A DNA stretch of 64,000 nt from Otis tarda (lineage: Eukaryota; Chordata; Aves; Otidiformes; Otididae), in contig CM048554.1 of NCBI GenBank assembly GCA_026413225.1, positions 90,189,963-90,253,962 of the forward strand, written 5' to 3'. The stretch's first letter is position 1. Each line of letters opens with the position of its first letter. This document shows positions 13,563-26,461 of this stretch, piece after piece. The translations under genes and the position numbers were made by a program. The notes below the pieces were generated by a model. That model searched no databases and was not told the origin of the DNA. It was given only the letters and a program-made list of their open reading frames with translations.

Positions 13563-16500
13563 GTGTGTATGCTCTCTCACAGATGAGAATTCCTATTTGA
13601 GTCTGAAGGTGTCTACAGATTGCAAAATGAAAATCTTACGTATTCATGATGTGTATTGAGGGTGAATGTCTTGCACAGACTTTTAAAGCTGAATTTGCCT
13701 TTAATGTGAGTATTTCTGTAGCTAGGTACGTTCTGTTTGAAAATAAATGCACCAAGTGCATTTGTGTATTAGCTGTTCCAAGTTCTTCTTAGATTTATGT
13801 TAGTATAAATGCCTGATATATTAACTAAAATCCATTGGAATTTAACACTTGTAACTGATTTTTTTAATTTTTTTTTTCCTTTTTAATAATCCTCAAGGGT
13901 GTCAGAATGTATCTTGTTAGAAATTGAGCTGTTTGGTGTGTTCAATGTGTTTATCATTTTTAGAAATTCAGATGTCCATTGTCTGTAGTGAGAAAAAGTA
14001 TCTTTTCTGTAAGGTATCTTTTCGAAGAAGAATAAAAATGAAGTGAACTGTGTCTTTAAATAAAAATAGAAGGATACAATCTTCTGATATTTGGTTTACA
14101 ACATTCTGAGTGTGTTAATTTTCATAAATTTCAGCATTGTTGTGTGTGACTAGTAACAGTGCAGTGGATCAGCTCTTTAGCAGCAGCTAAGTGGGATTAC
14201 TTAGCAGTTTGGTAATCATTAGTCAAGGATAGCTGTCCAGAATATACCTGATCCTAAGGACTAGTTTATGCTGTTGTGACTTTGCTGCTGTGGATTGAGA
14301 GTCTTCTTCCTGGAAAACCCTGGATCATGAACTTGCAAAATCTCTTTCCAGAAGTACAGCAAATGAACAGAGCAGTTAAAATTACAGCATTGCAGAACTC
14401 TTTTTCTGACTGGTCTGTTCTGTACTTCTGCCAGGAAGACATGGCATACCTGCTGATGATCTGCGTATTGATCCTTCCCCAGAGCCTCTATAATGAAGTC
14501 ATTAACTGATTTCTGCCTTTATGTAAGACATGGTTCAGTAAAATTTTAGCCATCCCACCTCAGTCGTCATTTTGTCTAAATCGTTTCCTGCACTATTCAA
14601 CTAAGTAATAGAATACTACAGGCACAACAGAGCTTAATGCTGACACCCAAGGATAGTTGAGGGAGTGGATGAAATCCAATCATCTTAGCAGGTTAAAACT
14701 GAAACTCCTCTGAAATTAATTCTGCAATGATTTTCCTATGTCTGTCTTTTCCCTTATGCTTTTAAATTGGTTTCTTTTACCCATGAGCTGAATTATACCA
14801 GACTTGTAGTCAATTAATTTTCAAACCTGTGTTGCTTATAGGATAGCACATGCGTTTGCATGGCATTTCCGAATCACTGAATTCACATTAAAATAAATGG
14901 GACTGCAAATACACATTGCTGTCAGTAGGCTGAAAGCTCATAATTTTGGATACAAACAGGGGTTCCTGTTTCATACTATTTCAAATGGTAGGTTGTTACT
15001 CAATGGATGTTAAGGCTATGGATACAACATTTACAGAAAGTGGCTTTCCTCTATCTTAGAAACTAATGGGAGGAAAGTGTTCAGGACTCAGTTGTTCCCT
15101 TTAACTACATTACTTCTGCTTCAATCTACATGAGATTTACAATACCAGTGTGCCACTGTTGTAATTTGCGTGAGTAACATAATTGTTAATGAGTAATATG
15201 ATACACAGTTTGTCTTTTGTGAATGGCTGTAAAGTTTCCAGGTATTACTGAGAACAGAATTTGAATGTGAATGCCTTTAAATGTTATTTAAATAATCATC
15301 CTGATGGCAAGCTGTATTGTTTACCTGTGATAACTGGCATTAAAATGGTAAATCCATAAAGCACTACTAGATTGTTTAGTCCAAGACTCGCATACATTGG
15401 ACTCAAGTTTAGATTCAAGTTAGAAGCAAATTTTACTTAGAACATGCAGACGTCCCAGATTCGTAGCCCCTATTTTGCTACAAAATCTTGAATTTCTTAT
15501 TCTACCTTGAAGCAGTCTGGTGAAGTCAACTTACTGCCTTTTGCCAAGTTGGGTCAAGTTACCCAGTTGGTCAAAGTAGAGCTTGGTTAGTTTCTGTTAC
15601 AGTGCAGACTAAACTGTTCCCTGCTCTTCTCTGATATTACCAAGTGTGCTTGTGCTTATGTGGGACCATGCTGGAGAGTAGTGGTATCACACCAGTATGT
15701 AAAGGGACTTGGAAGATGCAGAAGTAGTTAAATTCTTTCTTAGGATGCTTTCTGTGGACAGTTCTTTCACCTCCCTCCTTAACAGACCTGTGCAGCAAAT
15801 AAGTCCAGAGTTTCACAAGGTTTTGTATGTTGTTTTTATCTGGATGACACTTGTGCCTGTATCTATTTGCACTTCTAGTGCTGAGTGAAAGTTGAGATAC
15901 CAGAGTAAACTCAGCTTCAGTCTAAATGAGATAGAAGTCAGGTTAGTGGTAAGAGTAGTCAGTCCCTACTCATGTTTATTTTGGAGATCTTTTTGTATCA
16001 CCCTCCTTTACTTTTACAGCTCACGATTTACAGTTTGTCTGCTCCACTGTTATCTTTTTTTAATCCTTAATAGGGTGAGATTACATGGCTTTAAACAGTC
16101 TTGGATCATAACATTTATGAATGTCAAGATTAGAAGTATTACTTGAACCTTGTACAGCTCTAGGCAAGTGTTCTTCTTTCCAATGGGAACTTACTCAAAT
16201 GTCAAGTTTATCTTCTGCTGAAGTTATTGCAATGGGCTGTATTTGGAGTGGCCCTACAGAAGCACTTCATGGGCTTTAGGCCACTTCTGTTGGTACAAAA
16301 TGGGGAACTCTTCTTTCATCTAATTTCTCTCAGTATCTATTATGGGTGCTCAACATTGACTGTGCAGGGTTTTTTTTTTCTGGATTTTGATTTATATACA
16401 GTTTTAAGAATAGTAGATCCAAATTATCGAATCCCTGTCTATTGGAGGGAGTTCTCTAATCCGTCATGGGAATAGTGTTTCTGTGACTCATAGTGAAAGC

Positions 16501-16822
16501 AATTAGGTATTTTCTGTTTCTGAAGCTAGAGCTGTCAGAGGAAATACTCTTGTTTGAGTAGCTTAACGTCATACTGGAATTCTTACTAATTTTACATACA
16601 GGGAAAAATTAGTGCTTTCTTTTAATTTACAATTAAAAAAATAGGTACTGTGTAACGAGATTGTTAGAACTAAATATTGACTTTCTTCAATAGTATTCTC
16701 AAGACTGATAGGGATATTTTAAATATTTTGGTTCAGGTAAGTAGCAAGACAACTGCTGATAATTGCTATGAACATGTTTTATGTAGTGTCTTTCCCCTCA
16801 TGTATGATTTTAATTTTTTCAG
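13563..16822 (+). other. ELOVL4: ELOVL4 intron 2
   Basis: This is a 3,260-base phase-0 intron with a GTGTGT donor and a pyrimidine-rich TTTTTTCAG acceptor. I found no interspersed repeat, RNA gene or extra exon in it. The ORFs in it are short, AT-rich and without recognisable similarity. Confidence 0.9.
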
Positions 16823-16903
16823 CTGTTTTTGTCATCAAGAGCTCGAGGGTACAGCTATGTCTGCCAGACTGTGGATTATTCAGATAATGTTTATGAAGTT
16901 AGG
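16823..16903 (+). CDS. ELOVL4: ELOVL4 exon 3
   Basis: This small 81-base exon has exactly 27 codons, residues 97-123, and phase 0 on both sides. The translation starts LFLSSRARGYSYVCQ and ends TVDYSDNVYEVR. This is the lumenal loop between membrane helices 2 and 3, with the Y-C-Q-x-V-D-Y core typical of ELOVL4. It follows a TTTTTTCAG acceptor and ends at AGG|GTGAGT, a near-consensus donor. No continuous ORF of useful length reveals this exon. It was found by requiring the reading frame to continue between exon 2 (ending FKE) and exon 4 (starting IAAALWW). Because it is in frame, skipping it would remove 27 residues without a frameshift. Confidence 0.95.
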
Positions 16904-18631
16904 GTGAGTATTTATTTTTTGCATTTGTATATGATTGTGTGTAGTATATAGCACTACATGATTATTTAAGTCTTGTTTGAAAACAGTGTTTTCAAACATT
17001 TCAACTGTCAGCCATGAATATATCCCGTTATATTTTCAGACTGCTTCAGGTTTGACTACATTGCACATAGCAGGTTTAATCAAAGTGCATCATTGTATTT
17101 GCATTAACTTTCATCTGACTGCTGCAAGTAAGGGTAGTCTTAAAGATACCATCCTTGGCTTCATCTGCGATTGTGCAATCCAGGATAAGCTTTATAGACA
17201 TAACTTTCGTTCCTAGACCTTGCTGAAGTTCATGATACCGGGGTAAACCACAGTAAAGGTGTAGTGTTCCAGCTAGATCAAAGCAAGTAAGATTTGTCAG
17301 CATATACTGTGGTTGCACTTCACTCATACTGGTGAGGCAACTTTTTGTCTCCTTTACCCGTGTTTGACTTCATGAGGTCTTGCTGGCTTCTGGCAAATGT
17401 GTTATCAGTACATTTCACTGCAGAAGCTTAGATTCCAACTATGTGGTTTTTGGAAAGCATTCAAATTAAAATCAAAGTGCAGATGCTTGTTAGTTTCCAT
17501 AATGCTGTTGATTAGCTCATGTACTGAACCTTATCTTCCGGCAGAGCTGACGCTTGAGAATCTCTCAGCTGTTCTTGCAAGTTTCAGTTACAGATTAGAA
17601 CATGTTCCTGAAAATGGAATGAAGGTCTATTAGAGTTCAAATACATTTAATGTTTATAATACATTTCTAAAAATGTCTGTCTAAAAGGTGGCTGTTCATG
17701 GATATTATCATTCAAAAGCTTGTGCCTGTGTCAGGGGTGGTAGTGAGAAAGGTAGATTTGAGTCTTGCACCTTCTGTATAATGGCTGATATTGCAGAACC
17801 ACTGCGCGTGTAGATTTTTATTGGTCTTATGGTAGTTGCCTGTCTTTCACCTTTGCCAATACTGTGCACTCACTATTTCAGTCACTAGAATGCTTCTGTT
17901 AATAATTTTGTTTAAAAACAAAATCTAGCCAAGTGTAACAAATGCTTGATGGTTTGATTTTTTTAAATAGATAAGCAAAATAGAATGCCCTTGTACTCAG
18001 CTGGATGACATTGAGGACCAGTGTGGCATATATTGAAAAAATTTTTATAGTAGATACAAATAGGTACAAGAAATAATAACTTCTAGTATGCAAAAATTCT
18101 GTTTCATAGCCTCACTTTTAGATGCACTTGTTTGTGGAAGGCTGTGCAGGGGTCAGACCTGCTGAACAGAATTATCTTCTGTTTTGTTCATTATGACAAA
18201 CAAAACATTGTTATAGAATGAAATAAAGGCAAAATGACCTGTACAATGTATTTATTGAATATGGTACGTCCAGAAAAGAAAGGTTGCTCTAGCACTATCT
18301 ACTCTTTGAATTTCTTGACTTTTTAAGCTTTTTTGCAAACTTGTGCATTTGCATAAACTTGATGGCTAAAGTTTCAAGTTGTAACATGTTCTATTTGCAA
18401 CTGGGAGTGCTGAGGAAGCAAGAAAAATTGAGTTCTCTCAAGCTGTTGCAGCAACTGTATAGTATGTTATCAGTCAAGACTCTTAACTTGATCATAATCC
18501 AGTAGTTCTTTTGAATGAATTCTCAATTTTCATAAGTGTACTTTGTCTAACTGAAGAGTCTAGAATATGATTCTGGCCTATATCATGCCCTGCACTTAGA
18601 AAATACGTTGTTGGTTTTTGACACTGTAGGA

Positions 18632-18676
18632 CAAAAAAAAACCAAAAAAACCAAAAAAAAAAAACCAAAAAACCAA
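18632..18676. repeat. A/C low-complexity tract (A-rich with CC punctuations)
   Basis: Runs of seven to twelve A are separated by CC. Its complement reads as a Phe/Trp-rich ORF, a composition artefact. It could be the degraded tail of a retroposed sequence, but no body is recognisable. Confidence 0.85.
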
Positions 18677-19710
18677 ATTCCCTCAAGATTCCTCCCACCA
18701 TCATTTTTCTTAATATAAATCTGGAAAAGCAATTTTAAAATATAAGTAAACATGGGCCTCGTTCTGTAGTTTTGAGTTTAGAATTTATAACCCTTGTATA
18801 ATATCCCTTGCACCCTTTTAACAAATCTCAATACTAAATGTCTAGTATCTGTTGTCATGGGGTTTTCTCTGAAGAGGAATGCTGCACTGCAACAGTAGGA
18901 TTAATTGCAAACGCAATAACTTTATTTGCAAGAATGAATAAATTAATTCTCTGTTAGTCAGGTAAAGGAGACTGTGGCTAACTCAAATGGAGACAGCACT
19001 GATCCCAGAAAGCACTATGGAATATGCTGCAGAAACCAACAGCTTCATATATGACTTTATTGTGGGGCCTAGAAAGCTGGAACAGATCCTGAGAAATGTG
19101 AAACTAATTGCATGTAGTGGTATGCCCTGTATGACCTCTGTTTCTATCTTTTTGGGAATGTGCAACTGTGGTGCTGCCATGTAGCGACCCCTTTTGACCA
19201 AAGCTCCTGCTCAAAATGAGAAGTCAATAAACCATCCTTTGTTCCTCAAGGGAGTACAGAGAGCTGATAAGCGGTTCCAAAAATAAAAAAAGTTTGGCTA
19301 TCCTAGGTGCCATATAATGTCTGTCTTCTCCTCTCCAACCCATGTCATGTCTCAAGAGAGTAAGCTAATGGTAGTTTCAAGGGAGCAGCATAAGGGCATG
19401 TGGTGGTGCTTCCTCTGCATAGTCTGGCAACACCAGCAATCTGCAGCTCACGGACCTCTTAAGTCAGACATAGCCTCTTTGTTTTGCCACTTTTTAAGGG
19501 GATATTCTTCCAAGAACTTGTCAGTATGTTTTCTTCAACTTGATCAAGCTTCTGGCTTTCACTGACAATTAATTTTGTACTTAGTTTACACATAGTATGA
19601 AGAAGTTGGTTCTCCTACTTACTGTTTTGAACCTACCTACACCTGTTTATCTCATACAGGTTCCCTTGGCTGTTGTTCTACAAGAGGCAATGGATGACTG
19701 GAGCAAGCAG

Positions 19711-19767
19711 GGATGGAAATTAGATTCCACAGTTGCAGGGGATGGAAATTAGACTCCACAGTTGCAG
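19711..19767. repeat. Two-copy tandem duplication, 29-base period
   Basis: A 28-base unit beginning GGATGGAAATTAGA and ending CCACAGTTGCAG occurs at 19711-19738 and again at 19740-19767. There is one difference (T to C) and a one-base spacer. The near identity suggests a recent local duplication in intron 3. Confidence 0.95.
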
Positions 19768-21856
19768 AAATAAACTCTTTTCTAAAGGTCTAATCTTCTA
19801 TGTGTAGTAGATAGCCACCTTACTGACTGCTGGCAGGAAGTTGAGGAGTATGTTTTGTAATTTATTATATATATTTAAAAAAATGTTCATAGTAGAGAAG
19901 AAAGAAAAGGGGGAAGGAATCCCAGGAAGGCATTTTGAAGGAGCTGCTGCTGCATCTTGGAAGGGCTTTTTTTGGTTATAGTTTAGGAGTCAAAATGATA
20001 AATGCAAAGGGTTGAGGTGTTAAATCCATGCTTTGCAGTACTCCTTTGGAAGCTCCGGTATTTGAAGTGAACTATTTCCTAATACTGTCTAACTTAAGAC
20101 ATGTTAGTGTCTGTTGAGTAGTCACTTTCCCCTTCTGCTTACGTCTGTGTGTCCTTGTTTCCTAGGTCAAGTTTCATCTGTTTTATAAGCCTTTATGGAG
20201 AGCTGAGAATTAGGAATCTGGGGCTGTCTGAATTAGTTAACTCCTAGTTTTAAGCATGTTGATCATAATCATAAAGCTGAGCTGTGGTTGTCTTCTGTAT
20301 TGTAATTGTAATCTTCATTGTTTTTATTTATGTCTAGAGCTTGAATTGTTTCCTCTTATGAAATAAGTATAATAATAATTTACTTTAAACTTCCGTGACA
20401 AGGGAGCTTGACTTAACAAAATAGACTTCATGGTCCTGTAAACAAAATTCTGTAACTGAAGCAGGGAAAAGAGTTCTCTTTAAAAGCCGCTTTAATTTTT
20501 TCATGTTACTGTTATCTTCTAAGAAGTACCTGTACCTTCAAACCCCTTAATGGATAACTGTCTCCAACCTGAAATGAGGAAGGAGGGTACAGGAATGGAG
20601 TACCATGTTAAAAAGAGCCCTCTGTTAAAAAAACTCTGCAGCAGTCAGAGGTCATGGGATTGGACCTCTTGTTAACCCCCTTAATCCTAGGCCGTAATGT
20701 AATCTTTCTGTGCCATCTGGTGTTTTAACAGACTTAGATTGGTGCATATGAAAATTAGCAGAAAAGGTATGGTTGTGACTAGTATTCATTTCAGTAATAT
20801 GCCTTTTTAATGCATATTTTCTTTTAAGCTAGATCTCTGTTTCATGCTGTGTCCAAAGAAAGGCTACAGGTTAGGTCTACTAGGCCTGTTAGGTTTAATA
20901 GTAGCCATCTGGTCCAGAACTAGTTTACATATTGCTATATTGTTCTATTTTTTCTGCCCTCTGTCACTGCATGCATGGCTTTGGGCAAATTACTTAACAT
21001 CTGTTTCATTTTTTTTCTGCATTTATAAGCTAATGTTCAAAACATCTGCAGAAGTCATTTGGAGCACTGAAATAAATCATCAGTACACAAAACCTGTCAG
21101 GTTTGAGAAGAAGGGTAGTAAAATGTGATGATAGGAAGAGAGCAGAAGAGCTGTCAGGCAAAAAAATCTACAGGAACACAAAAATCAGCAGGTATAATCC
21201 AGCAAAGAAATGGAGGCTATTTTTGCTCTCAAGTGAGGAGAGGCATTTTGATCAAAAGTTCACCTAATTTTGGTCCACAGGTTGTAATTGCTTTCTGTGC
21301 AAGGCAGGTGGAATTCAAAAGAGGAGGAATGAGGTTTGTTAAATGTCTTGTCCAGAAGCATATAGTGAACCTCATATAGTGTCACCATATAGTGACATCT
21401 TGGGCAGAAAACAAAGGTCTTTTGTTAGATTTTTCTCCACTTACATTTTGCTCTATGTCATACAGTAAATTAACTATTTGCTTGTTGGCTGTTAGGCTTA
21501 TTGTTCCACTGTTTCTGTAAAAAATGCACATTGGCTGTGTAAGTTTGTGGAAGTTTGCTTGTAACTGACCTATTGATTCTTTTAAAGCTTCTCAGAAGGA
21601 AGAACCTCCAAAGAGCTTGAGTATTGTTGTGCTGGCTTGTCGTTTTATCCATACAGTCCAAGATGTTTATTGTTAACTCATAAGATGAAAAGATGCTTAT
21701 CTTAATTTATTTAAGAGATGCAGCTTTAGCAAAGATCTGTAAAAGATTCTGGACTGTTATGCTAATCCATGGGTGTGAGATAAAGCCTTGATCTAAGTGT
21801 TATTAAACACCTGACTCCCTGTCCCGGAGGCAGAACTGTACTGGATATTGAGCAAC

Positions 21857-21932
21857 ATATGTATACATACATATATAAATACACACACACACATATATAC
21901 ATATATATATATATATATAATATATATATATC
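21857..21932. repeat. Complex TA/CA microsatellite
   Basis: Mixed ATAC, AC and AT units are followed by a (TA)n run of about 15 units with one register shift. The tract is nearly self-complementary and could form cruciform or slipped structures. ORFs crossing it on both strands (His/Thr-rich and Tyr/Ile-rich) are repeat artefacts. Confidence 0.93.
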
Positions 21933-23473
21933 ATTCTTGCAGTTTGCCTGTGTGTCTGGGAACTCCAACATCTGTGGAAGTCACTTTTCTCTCCTTAAGC
22001 CTCTCTCCAACTTTGACAGATATTAGTATCTTTTTATATAAAACTGAGAAAATCTGCCTCCTCTTCCTGAGACCTGGAGTAGGCTAAATCATGTCCAGAG
22101 AGTGAGAAGAGTATTCATTAATGGATACATAGAAGCCTGCAGTTTGGCAGCAGTAAATTGTGCAGTCCCTTTGGGAAACTGCAGAGTCTGCAATGCAGAT
22201 CTGCGACACTCTTGTGCTGCTTTTTTGCTTCTGCTGTAATCTCTCCAGAAATGTTCATCAGTGTGATTATGGCTGTAGCAAGCTTGCTCTGAGAAGAGAT
22301 GTTTCTTTCACGCTAGTTTGGAGAGGTGGAGGAAAGCACCATGCAGGGCTGTGTCATTGCTCTGCGCTGCTCATTTTCCTGATTCCCCTTTCTCTCACTT
22401 GCCTACCAGTATGTGTGTATTTGGGAAAGGAAGCTACTGCTGTCTTAACTTTTTGTCTTCCATCTCCCCTGGGGACTGAGGGGGTGGTGAGGTTATTTCA
22501 CACCATGTTAAGGTAAGAAAGTCTCATTTATCATCAGATGAGTCCTGAAAGACCAGGTGAACTTCTTACAAATTAATGTGTTGTGACATTGTGACGTTGC
22601 CTACTGTCCTTGCTATTGATGCTATTTCCACCTTTTTTTTTTTTTTTGCCCCATTCTCTATGTGAGTCACCATCTGGGATATGTTCTGGTCCCGCCCTTG
22701 CATAACAAGCTAGATGACTTGCTATGCCAGGAACTAGACTTGTTGCTATGCTTTGGAATCTGGAAGGGACTCCCCATCACCACCATACCACCATATCATA
22801 GTATTAGCAAATTGCTACACAGAGCTTCTGGGCTTTACCTGGTAAAACAATTTCTGATTTCAGCAGAAAGCCAAGTTTATGTTGCATCTAGGGCAAGATC
22901 CACCTTGATCAGTGGATTAAAAAAAGAATTTTGGGTGTGTAGCACTGCCCTGTTGGGTAGATGGGTTCTATCTCTGTAGCTTGTGTGGCTCCTATGGTCT
23001 CATTTCTTCTGTTCTCAGAACCACTGGGGGAATGCTGCTTTCCAGAGAGGGTTACTGAACAGGCTAGAAGCTGAGGGGAATATAGCCTGAAGGGATGTGG
23101 AATCTGTACCGCACCTAGCTTGTATCTTTGGTATCTTCCCATCCATATGCCTATGGTACTGAAATAATTTTATATAAGTTTCAACCTTGGCAGGTTCAGG
23201 TTAGCATAATGTTTCTGCCTCGTTGTTCTGACCACATCAAGTGTTGCCTCATTAGTATAGGAAGTCCTGTGGTAGTCTTCTCCCACAAAGCTTAGGATTG
23301 AGAATCAGGACACGAACTCCTTATGTTTAACTGTTTGATGAGTCCACCTCAGCATTTACCAGGATTTGGGAAAGGGGGAGGTGTCCTTCTCTTGCAGCAG
23401 ATAGGTAGAGAGAACTTTATTCTGTTAAGCATGGCATCGCTAAAACTTCTGTGTTGTTTTTTTTTCGTTGCAG

Positions 23474-23645
23474 ATAGCTGCTGCTTTATGGTGGTATTAT
23501 GTTTCTAAAGGAATTGAGTATTTGGATACAGTATTTTTCATCCTGAGGAAGAAATTTAACCAAATTAGTTTCCTTCATGTCTATCACCATTTCACCATGT
23601 TCACCTTGTGGTGGATTGGTATTAAGTGGGTTGCAGGTGGACAAG
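23474..23645 (+). CDS. ELOVL4: ELOVL4 exon 4 (catalytic histidine box)
   Basis: The 172-base exon encodes residues 124-180 plus the first base of codon 181. It carries the catalytic core of the elongase family. The K-x-x-E-x-x-D-T motif reads [11 protein letters not shown], and the Q-x-x-F-L-H-x-Y-H-H motif reads [10 protein letters not shown]. The histidine box H-V-Y-H-H falls at residues 158-162, the same position as in human ELOVL4. A Phe follows the box where, as I recall, human ELOVL4 has Cys. The following segment, [17 protein letters not shown], is also typical of ELOVL4. The acceptor is GTTGCAG and the donor is AAG|GTGAGT. The phase-1 exit is matched by exon 5, whose first two bases complete an Ala codon. 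All catalytic residues are intact, so this is a functional gene, not a pseudogene. Confidence 0.98.
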
Positions 23646-25835
23646 GTGAGTTCCCTTCCTCCCATACCATTTTGACTGGACGCAAGGGATAATTATTATT
23701 GTATGGGATCAATGAAAAGTTTTTGTAGACTGAACATTATAATATACAAGGCTGCTTAAATAGCACTGAAGCAGTGCAGTAGCTTTAATGTGTACAATCT
23801 TCCTCTGTGGGAAATGTGGGGGAGGAAAAGATAACAGGGCAATAATCTAATGAATTGCAAAACTTTTTTTATTTTTTTTCTCATGGACATCAATTGCAAG
23901 CTTGAAGTTCTGTCTTCAAAATTATCCTTATTCTGTATGAAATAGAAGGATGAGCATATCTTGCCTAACTTTAATTTTTGCAGATACAGAGAACTGCAAA
24001 TCTAATTGTTGGCCACAATCTGTATGCAGATGTAATGAAGTTAATGGTGATGTTATTTTGGCATTATATCTGAGTCTAGGGTTTGCTTTCTTTTTTATAG
24101 AGAGGCATGTATAAAATTCTGAAACCTTCCCTTGAAGGTGAGCCAATAAATCTGTCAATTAACTTCTGAAACCTATCCATAATGACACAAGTCTATAATT
24201 CATTATCAACCTTTTTGTTTTTCCTTGCTTCCTTTTTAAAGCCCCCGTCAAAGAATTTTATTGCATTGTACTTGCCACATCCTCCCTTGCCTGCATTGTA
24301 CCCTTATTCCTGTTGTTTCGCTGTGTCTCAAATTACAAACTATACAGAGATGAGGGTTCAGGGGAAATAGTGTTTTGTTTGTAATGTGCTTTGTAGGCTT
24401 AAGACACTGAAAATAACATACAGTAAACACCACACCAAACTAAGATTTTTGGGGTTTTTATCAAACCACACTAATACTCAATGCATGGAGGTTTTATGCT
24501 CTCATTTACTATAGATACCTTGTACTGAGTGGTACTTAAGAAATATTTAAAATAAGTATCTGTGACTATCCTTGAGTTTCTCACCAGTAATCTGCAGGAT
24601 GCAGGTACTCAACCAGACATTTCATGATCTTTATTGGCTACTGTACACATAAAATAAGTTTATTGGAGTCTGCATGCTTACTTGTAGTCTTACTTAGAAA
24701 TTCCCTGGGTATCTCAAAATGCCCGCTCCCTTGTTGCCTTTTGAGACTTTTCATGTTAGATATCTGCAGTTTTCAGTACAGCAACTGCAACTATGTCCAA
24801 ATTTGTTTCAGGGTTTCCGTGTTCTTGCACAGCCTCCTAGTCTCTAGCCCCTGCAAAAGGAAAAGCAACAGTTGCTCTTCCAGATTTATGTAGCACTATT
24901 GCATAAACATGAATAGATCTACGTTCTTCTGTTTTCTAGTTGGCAGCACATCGCTTACATAGACAGATCTATTATAAACTAGACTCTATTATAACTAATT
25001 GGGTGTAGACCACATGGGCATCTGGACTATCTGATGTCAGCAGCTATTGTCTGTATTGCCCTAATCTTATACATTAGGGCGTTTTTGAGCCTCTCTAGCA
25101 GTGTAAGAATATCTTAACAAGATAGAATTTGTTTCTGTTAAATGGCTACTAATCTTGACAGGACAAAGAGATCTTAATGCAAATGAGCACTGTTATCGTT
25201 GTTTCCAGCATGGATCGTTCTGGAAGAAGTTATAGTATACATTTATATATCTAAGAATGTTGGATATTTTAAGTCATAAATAAGGAAAATAAAGATGAGC
25301 AATTTAGGCAAAGTCACTTGGCAATGCCCTTAAACATCTTGTAACCACAAGTGAAGTTTTGCTTTGTATGATATTTTGGCCTTTTTAAGAAATTCACGTG
25401 GAAGTCTGGTTGGCTTCTTGCTGAGAAATTAATCTTGTGTATTTAAATGTAGTTTAAAAGATTTAACTTCGGAACCTGATACTTTATACTTTACATTGTC
25501 AAATACCACTTTTCATTATCCTTTAGGAAAACAATTGCACTTATATATAATAACTAATGTGGAATCCATGTGATTTATGTCTGTTCAACAAAAATTTTAT
25601 GAAAAGTTTTTGCATAGGTAGTTTCACGAAAGATGTGACATACTACTTGCATAAACAGCTATTTGTGTCAGCACATGTTGGCAGTCAAGTCTATTCTATA
25701 CTGTTGAATATCTCAGAGGTGGAAGCCTGGCATATCCTGCGCTTTATAATTTTTACTATCACAGGAAAAATACTAGAAAAGACTTATTTCTTTTTTCAAA
25801 ATTACATGACAATCTTTCCTTCTGTTCCTGGACAG
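23646..25835 (+). other. ELOVL4: ELOVL4 intron 4
   Basis: This is a 2,190-base phase-1 intron. Its acceptor tract is CTTTCCTTCTGTTCCTGGACAG. Reading through the exon 4 donor meets a stop after about 15 further codons. I found no interspersed repeat or other feature in it. Confidence 0.9.
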
Positions 25836-25963
25836 CTTTTTTTGGAGCTCAGATGAATGCGTTTATTCATGTCATTATGTACATGTATTATGGGTTAGCT
25901 GCCTGTGGCCCTAAATTTCAGAAATACCTGTGGTGGAAACGATACTTGACCATATTGCAAATG
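25836..25963 (+). CDS. ELOVL4: ELOVL4 exon 5
   Basis: The 128-base exon begins with two bases that complete Ala181, then encodes residues 182-223. The translation begins [20 protein letters not shown], which holds the family motif N-x-x-x-H-x-x-M-Y-x-Y-Y. It goes on through [16 protein letters not shown] to ILQM, the start of T-x-x-Q-x-x-Q, which is completed in exon 6. These form membrane helices 5 and 6 and the loop between them. The donor is ATG|GTAAGT, close to consensus. If intron 5 were retained, the frame would stay open for about 62 codons and end at 26147-26149, giving a protein without the last helix or the ER-retrieval tail. Confidence 0.97.
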
Positions 25964-26461
25964 GTAAGTAAAATTTCTTCCGTTATCTCAGGAGGTATTG
26001 CCTCTGAGTGGATTTGCATTTGCAGAGCTTTGGAACAGATGCTGCTCCTTCCAAAAATTTGCAGCTGTCTGATACTCACAGCTCAAGTTAGAATACTTCC
26101 TGGAGATGGAAGTATTTATTTCATTTCTCAAAAAAAATTTGCAGCATAGATGAGAGTTTTGTAATACCGTTTTACTGCTTGTTTCAACTGAATTGCAAAA
26201 ACCTGCTTAAAAGGTGGAGAAAATCCAGATCTCTTAATGTCTTCTAGTATTCCTATTTCTGAAAGCTGGTGCCAGGTATTGCAGTAAATTTGATGTCCCT
26301 GGTCAAGCATATGTGCACGTGTCATATGACAACCAAATACATCTTCCCTGCCGCCTCTCACTTTAGCAGTTTTCATAACTTAATGCATCGGCATACACTG
26401 GTGCAGTCAGACCTACAGAATATATCCAAACCTTTTTGGTTCTATGTTTTCTGTCTTTCAG
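25964..26461 (+). other. ELOVL4: ELOVL4 intron 5
   Basis: This is a short 498-base phase-0 intron with a GTAAGT donor and a TCTGTCTTTCAG acceptor. It holds nothing else that I can identify. Confidence 0.92.

Larger units (their letters stand above)
16904..23473 (+). other. ELOVL4: ELOVL4 intron 3
   Basis: At 6,570 bases and phase 0, this is the longest intron fully inside the window. It contains an A/C-rich low-complexity tract at 18.6 kb, a 29-base-period tandem duplication at 19.7 kb, and a complex TA/CA microsatellite at 21.9 kb. I see no CR1 or LTR element. The acceptor is a T-rich tract ending GTTGCAG. Confidence 0.9.

Noticed and set aside
18492-18704. - strand ORF rich in Phe and Trp resembling a membrane segment
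   Set aside because: It is the translation of the A/C low-complexity tract.
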